Assembly (NCBI RefSeq): GCF_010093535.1
Contig: NW_022985198.1
Location: 1-64,000, forward strand
DNA from: Lindgomyces ingoldianus
Taxonomy: Eukaryota > Ascomycota > Dothideomycetes > Pleosporales > Lindgomycetaceae
Direction of reading: 5' to 3'
Length of the DNA: 64,000 nt
This document shows, in pieces, positions 1 through 10,851 of this stretch. How positions within the stretch are numbered: position 1 is the stretch's first letter; the number at the start of each line of letters is the position of its first letter. The translations under genes were made by a program, and so were the position numbers. Below the pieces are notes generated by a model. The model was not told where the DNA came from. It did no database searches and worked only from the letters and a program-made list of their open reading frames with translations.

Positions 1-154
1 ATGCCTACCTTTCAACCACTCTCTCTTCTGCCACAACGCCTATATAGCTTAACCGCTGCCTGCCTGTAGCTTTTGAACCTGTTTTCGTCCCTTTGCGCGA
101 AAAAAACCCTACTGTCCCAGGTCTAACCTTATGCCTGTTTCTGCGGTTCATTTA
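1..154 (+). repeat. 154-bp direct repeat, copy 1
   Basis: This stretch recurs base for base at 6,075-6,228. It is GC-balanced and free of RIP damage, although the roughly 6 kb between the two copies is heavily mutated. The two copies diverge right after their shared last bases. It begins at the window edge, so the true repeat may extend further left. It could be a short terminal repeat, part of a 6-kb tandem unit, or a small dispersed element. I recognise no family. Confidence 0.9.
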
Positions 155-1127
155 ATTAGCTTAAAGCTTTTCTATAAAATTGTTTAATAAAGCTTATTAC
201 TCTAGCCTAGCTGCTTTTTTTTGTTCTAAAGAAAGAAAAACTTTAGTAGATTACTAACTTTCTTAAACTGCATTTTATTTTTAGTTATAAAGTAAAGTAA
301 GCAAACTATTTTATCTACTATAAATAATTCTTTTATATTTTAGTAGCAGAATGCTACTTAGCTATTACGCTAGATCTTTTCTAGCGTAAGCTTTAAGCAG
401 TGTTTGTTAGCTTTTAGTATAGCCTTTTAGATGTCTAAGTTAAACTGCTTAAGGTTAAGAGTGTAAAGGTACTTAAGCTACTTGCCTAGCAGTTTTAGGT
501 TCTAGTTAACTCTATACAAATTATACTAGGCCTTAGCTTAGTTAAAGTAGATATAGATATTATAAAAGTTTTTTACAGCCTACTACCTCTGCTTATACTG
601 CTTGTGCATAAGCAAGTTTCTAACTAACATGTTATCTTTATGTAGTAATGCTAGCTGCTAGGTTGCCTAGTTAACTTTTAGTAAAAACTACTTAATGCTA
701 TATTACTGCATAGTCTTTTTTATTTTAAGGCCTTTTTTAACTACAGTCTTCTCTCTGCTAGTTAGCTTCTAGCAATTTTTATATAAAAAAGATTCCTGCT
801 AGATTAGACTACTGCTGTAGCAGAATTAGAGCGCTTGCAATGCTACAACTATAACTATTGTCTTAGGTAGCAAATACGTTCTAGCTGTGTGCGCAAGCGT
901 GTATTTAAAAAAAAAGCAGTATTTGTTAATTTAGGCATAAAGAAAGCTAAGAAGCTCCTAGGTTAGAACAATATAATAAAAAAGTAAAAAGTTAATATTA
1001 TTAATAAAGTTATTATATAAGTCTTATTTATACTACTGCTTATAAATCTTCTTTATTATTATAAAAAAATGCAGTGCTTTTTTTAAATTCTGTATAACTT
1101 TTACTAGTTATTTTTAAGATTAGCATG

Positions 1128-2840
1128 CGCTTGCTGCTTACTGTAAAGATAGGTAAACTTACAGACAGCCCTAAAGAAGAATCTGCCACCGCCTTTTTAA
1201 TACAAAGACTAGACATACCTAGAGTCTAGTGCAAGATTTTTAAAAGATTTGCTGTTAAAGATATAAGTCTTAGCTATGTTAAACAGTGTCTTAATTAGTA
1301 AGTAAAATTAGAAGTATATTAAGCCCTCTATACTCTTCTTTTTATGTAGTAAGGCAAAAAGTGTCTAGCCTATTGTGTCTTGCATTGTAGCCTAGGGGTA
1401 CGTTGTGCATTAAAAGCTGCTCTTTGCTTAGCTACTGTCTGCTTTTAGAACTTCCTAAGTCTAAGCATAAGCCTTAAGGTAACACTTTTGCTATAAAAAC
1501 ACTTCTGCTTTATAGTTATTTAAAATTTTGTTATATAAAAGCGCGCTGTTTTTTAATGTTACCTGTTTTCTAAAGTTAATAAAGGTATAACTTTTACTGT
1601 AAAATTATAAATTAGTAACTTTAAACTAGCATTTTTTCTAGTGTCTATATGCTAAAGTTAGGCTGGCATCTATATGCTCTAGTTTAGTATTCTTTATGTG
1701 CATAAAAAGCGTTACGCTTTTAAATTAGCTAAGGCTAAAATTTTTTGTAATACTTTTAAGAATGCAGTTTTAAAGCAAGTCTAAATACTAAAGCTGCAGC
1801 GCATACTTTAGAAGCTGCTTTTTTGTAGAGACTTTTTAAAAAAAGCTTTTTACAGACTTTACAGTTAAGTCTAGGTTAGCAATGTAAGTAGAAGCAGAGT
1901 AGTGCTGTAAGATATTTAAGCATCTAATTATCTTCTTTAAGAAAAAGCTAAGGACTGTGTTATACTAAAGCTGCTAGGTCTTATTACTAAGGTATGTAGT
2001 ATGCTTGTAGTTGCTTTCTGTATAAAAAGAAGAAAAAAAAATGTAGATAAAAAGTAACTTAAATCTAATAATAAAGCTAAAGTAATAATAAAAAATTTTA
2101 TATAAAGAGACATACTTCTTAGTTAGCTCTTTACTATTGTTGTATGTAGGCACTTTTAAGCTAAAATATATGTCTACAGCTAGGTTTAAAAATAAATAGC
2201 ATTATAGAAACTAATTAATTCCTTACTAAGCAATAGCTAGGCTGTTAAAAAATAAGTAGACACTATTAATATTAAATGTTATCTTTGCAGAACAGTCTTT
2301 GTTGCTGCAGGAGTAGTGTTATAATAGGCAAAAGTTTTTTAGCAGGCGCTTATTACTAGTTCTAATATTATTAAAAAAAGCTATAGTACTTGTCTTTTTA
2401 AAGGCGCCTTAGCAGTTAATGCTGCAGAAGTTTAAAAAATTTATAAATTTAAAGCTGCTAAGCATGTTTAAAAGAGATGTTCCTTTATTACATTCTCTAT
2501 AAAGAAAAGTAGTAATTTAGTAGATAAAAGAGCATACAAAACAAACATTAAAGTGTTAATAGTGCTTTTAGTGTAGTCTATTTTTCTTGTTATAGTCTTT
2601 ATAAGTGCAGCTTTAGAAATGCTAAAGCTGCTTAGCTAGCTTAAACAAAATTTGTTCTAACAGGTCTAGAGATGTAGAGAGGTTAGTAGCTATAGATAGT
2701 GCCGTGGATGGTGCTGTAGATGGTGCTGTGGGCGGTGCTGTGGATGCAGTATTAGGGTTACATTAGGCGGGATTAGAGGCTGCAAGGCGGGGTGCAGGTG
2801 TATAGATAGGTAAAGGCAAGGTAGTGTTTAAAGATCTTAG
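1128..2840 (+). pseudogene. Long RIP-degraded frame, family not recognised
   Basis: Read from 1,128 and treating TAG/TAA as mutated Gln/Trp codons, one plus-strand frame stays coherent for about 570 codons. It is charged and mixed in composition, with a Cys-x2-Cys pair in its second half, and ends in a Gly/Cys-coded GGTGCTGTGGAT-type repeat near 2,700-2,760. I cannot name the family. A weak resemblance to the N-terminal part of giant fungal RecQ-like (telomere-linked) helicases was noticed, and a RecQ remnant does occur at 36,384, but this is only a guess. It is non-functional as it stands. Confidence 0.4.
2695..2760 (+). repeat. Short 12-bp-type microrepeat
   Basis: Degenerate head-to-tail copies of a GATGGTGCTGTG-like unit sit in an otherwise AT-rich stretch. 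GC is locally high, so RIP has spared or barely touched it. Confidence 0.6.
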
Positions 2841-4367
2841 CACAACTAGCTAAAATAAAATACTATTAGCAAATAAGCTTTCTAGTAAAGGTTGTATTTA
2901 AAATAAAAAAGTATTACTCTAAGCTAAGAATTAAGTTCTATATTATCTACTTTTTTAATTTAATTGCTGTAAGGACTGTAAGCTTTGCTTATTAAGTGTC
3001 TACTATAACTTACTACCTGTAAAGTGCTTTGTACCTATTAATGTCCTTGCTAAAGCATAAGAGTTGTAAATACTATTATTATCCTTTATAATTATCTCTT
3101 TAACAAAAGCAACTAGCAGGTAGCAAAAATGTTGTAACTTATTATTACTTTTTTTACCTTTTTTGCCTACTTTGCTAGTAACTTTTAAACCCTTTCTAGT
3201 TGTTAGCTTAACTATATTACTTACTTCTACAACTTTTTCTACTTCTTTACTTAGCTGCATCTTAAGCAGAATTTTTGCAGTTGTTTTATTTATTTTATTT
3301 AATTATTTTAAAATTGTAATTTTATATTTATTTTACTTAATATTTGCTTTTTTTTTGCCTGCTTAAATCTGTTAAATCTGTCTAGCAACTTTAGCATTTT
3401 TACTAGTTATTAGATGTGCAGCTAGCAGTAGACAGTTTGTTTGCAGATTTTGTTGCTAAGTAGTTTATTAAAGTTTGTCTTTTTAAAAAATTAAAACCTA
3501 AACAGTTGTTTAAAGGCTAATTTTTATAAGTGTTTTAGTAAGTACATCTGCAGAAATTTAGAGCTTATATGCAATAAAATTAGCAAGCCCCTAAGGATAG
3601 TGTTGCTGCAGGTATTATTGTTAATTGCGTTTCTTTCTAGCATCTGCTGCTGCTGCTGTTGTAGGAAATTTCTTTAGCCTACTTAAAGGCTTTTTAGAGA
3701 GATTAATAAATAGCATAATGCAAATAATATTATAATAGTTAATAATTAAAAGGCTTTTACTACTTATTAACACTTTTAAATTCTAAAACTGCTTAAATCT
3801 AGTTAGTGTAGTAACAGCACACCCCTTATTACATTATCTTATGCGCTAATGCTTACACCCTTTGCTTAAATAGTAGGCTGTAATAGCTTAGCGCAGCAGG
3901 CAAATGCCTAATAACATAGTAAATTTAATAAAAAGAAAGAACAATCTTCTTGCTGTTAGATAAAGTTTAAAAGTACTTAACTAACTTATGTATAGTCTAA
4001 AAGCAGGGCTATTAATATTCTAGCATAGCGCTACTAGGTCTTACTCTGTTAGAAGAGGGGCCTAGAAAAAGGTTACTACAACCTTTTTCTAAACTACCTC
4101 TTCCCTAATTATCCTAGCTGCGTACTACAGTTTGCAGAGATATACTGTAGTTTGCAGTAATATGCTTCTACTTATACTACTAGTTAATTCTAGCTAACAA
4201 TTTTAGGCACTAGCCTATTACACATGCATTCTATCTACGCTTATGTTCTAGGTATAGTATTCTATGCAATTATGTCACTCTAACAAGCAGCCTTAGCGTA
4301 AAATATAGCATATTATAGTTTTTACAGCTATAGATAAAGACTGTCTAATTTTATAAAAGGCCTTAAT

Positions 4368-6020
4368 GCAGCTAGCACGCCTTACTAAGTGTGCAATGCT
4401 ATTCCTAACTACCTACTATATATATGTATACTATATAACAGAATTTAGCTTGCAGGGCCTTTGTTAAATGTTTTTGTCTATTATCTATGTACTACTAACT
4501 GCTAGAGGTGGGTGCTGTTTAATTCTACTAAAAACCTAAATGCAGTAAGCGCTTAATGCTAGCTAAGTACTATAATGCTATTCCTAACTACCTACAAACT
4601 ATATGTATGCATACTATATTACAGAATCTAGCTTACAGAGCCTTTATAAAACAGTTCTATCTATTATCTATGTACTACTAACTGCTAAAGGTGGATAGTG
4701 TTTAATTCTACTAAAAACCTAAATGCAGCTAGCGCCTAATACTAGCTAAGTACTACAATGCTATTCTCAACTACCCACAAACTATATGTATGCATACTAT
4801 ATTACAGAATCTAGCTTTTAAAGCCTTTGCAAAACATTTCTGTCTATTATCTATGTACTACTAACAGCTAGAGGTGGATAGTGTTTAATTCTACTAAAAA
4901 CCTAAATGCAGCTAGCGCCTAATGCTAGCTAAGTACTACAATGCTATTCCTAACTACCCACAAACTATACAGATGCATACAATATTACAGAATCTAGCTT
5001 GTAGAGCCTTTGCAAAACGTTTCTGTCTATTATCTACCTACTACTAACTGCTAGAGGTGGATGGTGTTCAATTCCACTAAAAACCTAAATGCAGCTAGCG
5101 CCTAATGCCAGCCAAGTACCATAATGCTATTCCCAACTACCCACAAACTATATAGATGCATACTATATTACAGAATCTAGCTTTTAGAGCCTTTGTAAAA
5201 CGTTTCTGTCTATTATCTATGTACTACTAACAGCTAGAGGTGGATGGTGTTTAATTCCACTAAAAACCTAAATGCAGCTAGCGCCTAATGCCAGCCAAGT
5301 ACTACAATGCTATTCTCGACTACCCACAAACCATATGGATGCATACAATATTACAGCATCTAGCTTGCAGAGCCTTTGCGAAACGTTTCTGTCTATTATC
5401 TATGTACTACTAACCGCTGGAGGTGGGTGCTGTTCAATTCCACCAAAAACCCGAATGCGGCTAGCACCTAATGCCAGCCAAGTACCATCCATAATGCTAT
5501 TCCCAACTACCAACAAACTATATAGATGCATACAATATTACAGAATCTAGCCTACAAAGCCTTTGCAAAACGTTTTTATCTATTATCTATGTACTACTAA
5601 CAGCTAGAGGTGGATGGTGTTCGATTCCACCAAAAACCCAAATGCGGCTAGCGCTCAATGCCAGCCAAGTACCATAATGCTATTCCCGACTACCCACAAA
5701 CTATATAGATGCATACAAAATTACAGAATCTGGCTTGCAGAGCCTTTGCAAAACGTTTCTGTCTATTATCTACGTACTACTGACAGCTAGAGGTGGATGG
5801 CGTTTAATTCCACCAAAAACCCAAATGCGGCTAGCGCTCAATGCCAGCCAAGTACTACAATGCCATTCCCGACTACCCACAAACTGTATGGAAGCATACA
5901 AAATTACAGAATCTAGCTTGTAGAGCCTTTACAAAACGTTTCTGTCTATTATCTATGTACTACTAACAGCTAGAGGTGGATGGTGTTCAATTCCACTAAA
6001 ACCCCAAATGCAGCTAGCGC
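4368..6020 (+). repeat. Tandem array, about 9 copies of a 183-bp unit
   Basis: The same landmarks return every 181-186 bp. The motif GAATCTAGCTT is seen near 4,441, 4,625, 4,806, 4,989, 5,172, 5,355, 5,541, 5,726 and 5,909. Each unit carries a GGTGG...CCACC inverted pair around GTTCAATTCC. The left copies are strongly C-to-T mutated and the right copies progressively less so, so the mutation load fades toward 6,020. No protein is conserved across units, so this is satellite-like rather than coding. The array ends next to unmutated sequence leading into the second 154-bp repeat. Confidence 0.9.
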
Positions 6021-6074
6021 CCCTTGCTGCCTCGCTAAACAATCCTCTTACCAAAAACGGTCAAGACCTCTCCG

Positions 6075-6228
6075 ATGCCTACCTTTCAACCACTCTCTCT
6101 TCTGCCACAACGCCTATATAGCTTAACCGCTGCCTGCCTGTAGCTTTTGAACCTGTTTTCGTCCCTTTGCGCGAAAAAAACCCTACTGTCCCAGGTCTAA
6201 CCTTATGCCTGTTTCTGCGGTTCATTTA
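6075..6228 (+). repeat. 154-bp direct repeat, copy 2
   Basis: Identical over its whole length to positions 1-154. It is preceded by about 55 bp of further unmutated sequence (6,020-6,074) and followed immediately by 45 bp of Copia-family internal sequence. Confidence 0.9.
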
Positions 6229-6879
6229 TTACTCTTACTAATTTATAGTTAATTAAATTAACTACTAATTAGTGTTAAATAGGCTCTTCTAGCTAGCTGC
6301 CTATAGAATAAGCACCTAAGTAGTAAGAGTAAGAGTAGTGTATAGTGTGCACAGTGTACAGGGTAGGTAAGGTAAGAGCAACATGTTTCTAGTTCTATTA
6401 CTCTTGTCTTTCCTTTATATAGAGGAAAAAGGGGATATCTAGATGTTCGCGCACAGAGGTTTGCGCACAGGCATTATGTGACATAGATACGTGATCCTGC
6501 TTGTGCGCGAGGGAATTTGGGTTGTGTAGTACAAAGTTCAAAAGTGAAAAGCGAAAAATCTATCAACTTTTGGCGAATTGAGGAAGACCGGAGCTGCGGC
6601 GACTGAGGGGGTTGCAAGATAAGTACCGGTACCTAACCCTAAACCCCCCCTCTCTCCTAGAGAACTGGGGATAAGTACTGGAGGACAAGACAACTGCGCG
6701 GGACCCAGGGGAGTCGTGAATTGATGGAATTGGAGGTGGAGGACACGCGTCAGGGGCGGCAATTAACCTGCACACGCGTTAGAACGCGCAAGGCAACTAA
6801 GGCAAAGAATACAAGGAGACAACAGGGAAACTTAAGTAATAAAAGCAGAACAGATAAAGTAATTAATATTAACTAAAAG

Positions 6880-8080
6880 GCCCCTAAAGCCCTACAACTA
6901 ACCTGCACTTAAGGCTAACTAAGAATAAGACATAACAAAGGAACAGGTATACCTAAAAGAAGCGCAGAAGTAAGATAAAAGAAAGACCTATTAGCTGTAG
7001 TGCTTATAGCACTTAAAAAGACCTAAGACAAGATAGTAGCTATAATAAAGTAGATAAAAAGAGAACATGTAACCTAGATTAAGACAATAAGAGCACTTAC
7101 CTAAAAGGTAGAGGCACTAAAGGCAGAGAACAAAGTAATAGTAGACAAATTTAAGACCCTTCTAGCTAGATCTTATACGCTGCCTAGTAGATTGCTATCC
7201 TACGCTGCTGTGGCATAATTGCCCCTAAGTAGCTAGCCTAGTAACTTACAGACCCTTTTTACTAACACAGCACCCTTAACAATAATAGACACACTCTACT
7301 GCACAATTAACACATCTAGGATTAAGAAGGTAGACAAGGAGAAGGTAAAACTAGGCAAGATTAAATAAGCTATTAAAAAGAAGATGTAGACAAACTATAA
7401 GCGCATAGAATAGTAATGTGCAGTAGTAGTTAAAGACCTAAGGAACACTAATTAAATTAGAGTTACACATAGGGACAAAAGTAAGCTCTAGGCAGTTAAA
7501 GAGGCAGCCTGTAAGACAGCAGCTAGGGGAGTTAGAATACTGCGCAACTAGCTCTTCCTAATTAGAGTAGATAACGCTAACTAGCTAGTAGTGCTGTTAG
7601 AGAAAGAACAAATCTAACTAGAAGCCCTAAAGGCCCTTAGGGCTAAAAATAGAGTGCAGGTAGTAAAAGTTAGCTAGCTAAGTAAAAAGAATTTAGAAAA
7701 AGCATATAAATTAATAGTAGTGTATGTTACTAAAGGCAGCAATGCAGCTTAGCTGCTATAAGAATAGTACTTCTACATTAACAGAGAGTCTGCATACACA
7801 AGACTATTTAAACTGCAAAATAGACTATTATAGTGCTACTAATGCTAACAGCTAGAGCACAAGGCATTTACATGCACAAGGCAGCAGGTTTGTGCTAGGT
7901 GCGCTAGCAAAGGACACCACTATAGCAAATGCTAAGTAATAGTCCCTAAATGTGTACTTTGTAGGGGCCTCTATAAATCTTTTTTTAAAAACTATTAAGT
8001 GCTATATCTTAGTTAGAATGCCTAGGACGCTTAAGATATTCTAACTTAATGCAGAAAAGAGACATAAAGTACTACACAGT
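6880..8080 (+). pseudogene. LINE ORF1 (gag-like, zinc knuckles), degraded
   Basis: Nucleic-acid-binding protein of the LINE, packed with TAG/TAA stops at former Gln/Trp codons. Three Cys-His knuckles are readable near 7,833, 7,889 and 7,950; the second, of type CxxCxxxGHxxxxC, is the clearest. Paired or triple CCHC knuckles at the C-terminus of ORF1 are typical of Tad-like elements, where ORF1 coats the element RNA. ORF1 ends just before the Gypsy insertion point at 8,085-8,089. Confidence 0.7.
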
Positions 8081-8089
8081 GTAATAAAT

Positions 8090-8703
8090 TGTTACGGTCT
8101 ACGGTTGGACCAGCGTAACTCCACCAGCAGTGCTCCACAAACTAGCTGGATTGGGACAGGGCTCGCTTATGGACCAGTCGGACGACACGGAGGCAGCACA
8201 GCTGCCTGCAGCAATGGAGGAATGCGTCGTCCAATAAGGAAGTAGGACGCGAGTCTGAGGAAGTCTTGGCGAGTTCAGCGAGTTTGAACGAGTTGGCAGT
8301 ACAGCCAGTACAGCCAAACTCGGAGAACTCGCCCAAACTCGCCTTGGCACTCCCCGCACATGTATATAGTTCCCGCATTGAACAACCTTTAGAAGGCGTG
8401 TTCAACGTTTAGTTTATTCTCTACATAGACTGAGTAGCATTGAGCTTTCCGAAGAGCTGCAATACTATTTGTATATCTTGCACCATATATACCTCCAATC
8501 CTGTCCAACAGGACCGTTTGACCCGGCCTCCCTACTGCCGCATTAAGGGCAAACCACGATCCGGTCACTCTACTCCCCTCCAATAGCCCATTAGCCTGTA
8601 CGTAGGACTGTACACCCTACCGGTTGGCCCCTATCATCCGCCCTACTTCCCCCGTAGGAATATCACAAGACCCGAGTGCTTCTAGGAAGCAAGGATTGTA
8701 ACA
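8090..8703 (+). repeat. 5' LTR of the nested Gypsy element
   Basis: 614 bp, TGTTAC...GTAACA, GC-balanced and essentially unmutated. Compared with the 3' LTR, the differences are almost all C-to-T or G-to-A in the other copy. Gag starts shortly downstream, so the promoter should lie here. Confidence 0.95.
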
Positions 8704-8727
8704 TTGAACACCACCCCTCTGAAAAGT

Positions 8728-10851
8728 ATGGATACCTCTCGACACGATTTGGATTCCAACATGGCCCACGCGGCCCCGTCGGGATCCACGGAAGTTCCCA
8801 CCCAAAGCGAAGCCGTCTTGGCAGAACAGATCAATTCGATCCAGGACGACATTAAGGAACTCCAGCGGATCGGCAAGGAACTCGGCGAACTAACAAGCCT
8901 TCGACAAGAAGTCGCAAGCCTTCGCCAGAAAGCAATGGAATCACAAACACCCCCTAGACCCTCGAGCCTCCAGGAAGCCACCAACCACGCCCATCAAATT
9001 CACGAACTACGAGTAGAGTTAGCAAAAGTACAAAACATCTCCACTGAGAAAGCAAGCATTGCAGCCAAGAAAGCTTTGAGGCTGGCCCCCCCAAGGCCTT
9101 TCGGAGGATCACCAAAGGACCTCCGCCCGTTTTTTACAAGATGTCACCTCTACATGCAATACAACAAAGGAGCATTTCAGACCGACGCAGAAATGATATC
9201 CTAGATGGGACTACACCTGGAAGGCCCCCCCGCGATTTGGTTCCAGCCCCACGCAGACAACTGGATGGACTTTAGAGCGAACGGCGCAACACTCACCCCC
9301 AAAACAGAAGAAGTGTTTAGCAGCGTCGAAAACTTCAAGGAAGCCCTAACAGCCATCTATAGGACCCTAGATGAGAAGAAGATCGCGGCCGACAAATTAG
9401 ACACCATGAAACAGGGCAGTGGCCCAGTCCAGAACTATGCAGCACGCTTCAGGGAGCAGCTGGCCATCTGTGGATGGACAGACCCGAAAGCCCTCTGCCG
9501 CATGTTCTATAACGGACTAAGCGAATTGGTAAAAGATGAGTTCATGCACAGTGACAAGCCGACCACCCTCGAAAACTTTATCACGCAAGCGACAACCTAT
9601 GATAACCGTCACAGGGAGCGTGAAAGAGAAAAGAAACGAAAAGGAACTCCATGGAGACCGGAGTTCGTTCCTAAAAAGAAAGAGCTTCCACGATATGACG
9701 GGGAACCGATGGACCTCAGTCATGCGAAGCATACACGGAGCCCCCCCTCTAAGAAGAGCCAAGTTCCGGGACGCGATAGGCCGCCCCTGACAAAGGAACA
9801 ACGAAAGTGGCTAGAGGACAAGGCCTGCCTAAACTGTGGAAAAGTGGGACATTTCCGCCGAAATTGCCCAGACTCCCAGAAGGGGGAGAATAAAGATACC
9901 ACTGCAACAATAAAAGCCATCACCACTGAATGTGGCCTCACGAACGAGGACATATCGGAAAGACTGGACGACGGACTCTGCTGGCGATGCGGAGGAAACC
10001 ATTCTTCAAACAGCTGTCCCAAAGCATACTGGGAAGTAGCTATTCAAAACTTCAGGGGCCTAGATACAGTGTTGCAGGACCTCGCGATCCTTGAGGGATA
10101 TAGAGAAGAGACTCAGATCCAAGGATATATTATGAACGTTCGAAAGGGAGAAGAACGGTTCCCCCTTCGAGATCAAACCCCCGGCACTTCAGCAAGAGAG
10201 CTTTCCCGACGGTTTTGGGAATGCAAATGCTGGAAATGCGGCCTGCGCCACGACTATCCAAGTCACTGTATAGTCTTACTCCACCAGATGAATATTGGTA
10301 ACGACTATCTCACATTCGACATAATACGGCGAATAGCCAGAGTCAAGTACGACATCATGGACGAAGAAGAGCAATGGCAATTCTTCGTTAAAATCAGAGA
10401 TCAAAAACTAGAAGGACTAGGTAGACCCGCCAGATTCGAGGTACCAGAGCCAGTACCCGGAAAACCCGAAACACCACTACCAAGCCTAGCGATCTCTAGA
10501 AAAGCTTTAGCAATGCGACAGAACCACGGACAGTGCGTTCTCTGCGGAAACAGCGCCCATGGCACCGACGACTGCCAATGGAAAGGGCACCCTGTACAGT
10601 TGGTACGAACACGAGAATACCCACGGTGGACCCAAGAAAGTCCCCTCAACACGTTACATGGACCCGACGATTGTCCATACCCCTGGTACCAATGTACACG
10701 GCGTTACTGTGTAAAACATTGGGACGACAAACACCAGACAGGCTGGTGGCCCACATGGGAGAAAAACCACGATGGATGCCCATGGCAAGGGACGGCCTCC
10801 GCCTGCGAAACCACGAACTGCTACACTTGTCAGACAGCCCCCCCCCCATGA
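8728..10851 (+). pseudogene. Gypsy gag, single nonsense codon, at least four zinc knuckles
   Basis: Structural capsid/nucleocapsid protein of the retrotransposon. The first ATG after the LTR is at 8,728. The frame is open for 707 residues apart from one TAG at 9,202-9,204, most simply a RIP-mutated Gln or Trp codon. An N-terminal coiled-coil-like acidic/basic part is followed by a retrotransposon-gag capsid region. At least four Cys-His knuckles then follow: CLNCGKVGHFRRNC, CWRCGGNHSSNSC, CWKCGLRHDYPSHC and CVLCGNSAHGTDDC, plus two looser Cys/His groups near the end. That is more knuckles than the usual one or two. The frame closes at a run of ten C (10,838-10,847) with TGA at 10,849. The protease frame overlaps it. 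Confidence 0.85.

Larger units (their letters stand above)
155..4367. other. RIP-degraded AT-rich repeat DNA
   Basis: Very AT-rich and dominated by TAG/TTAG/CTAG words, with stops in all frames. This is the signature of CpA to TpA mutation on both strands. One long frame can be followed from about 1,128 to 2,840 and is listed separately. No terminal repeats or retroelement motifs were recognised in the rest. Confidence 0.8.

Noticed and set aside
6620..6660. TAACCCTAAACCCCCCC resembling telomere repeat
   Set aside because: Only one imperfect copy in the GC-rich LINE leader; no array.
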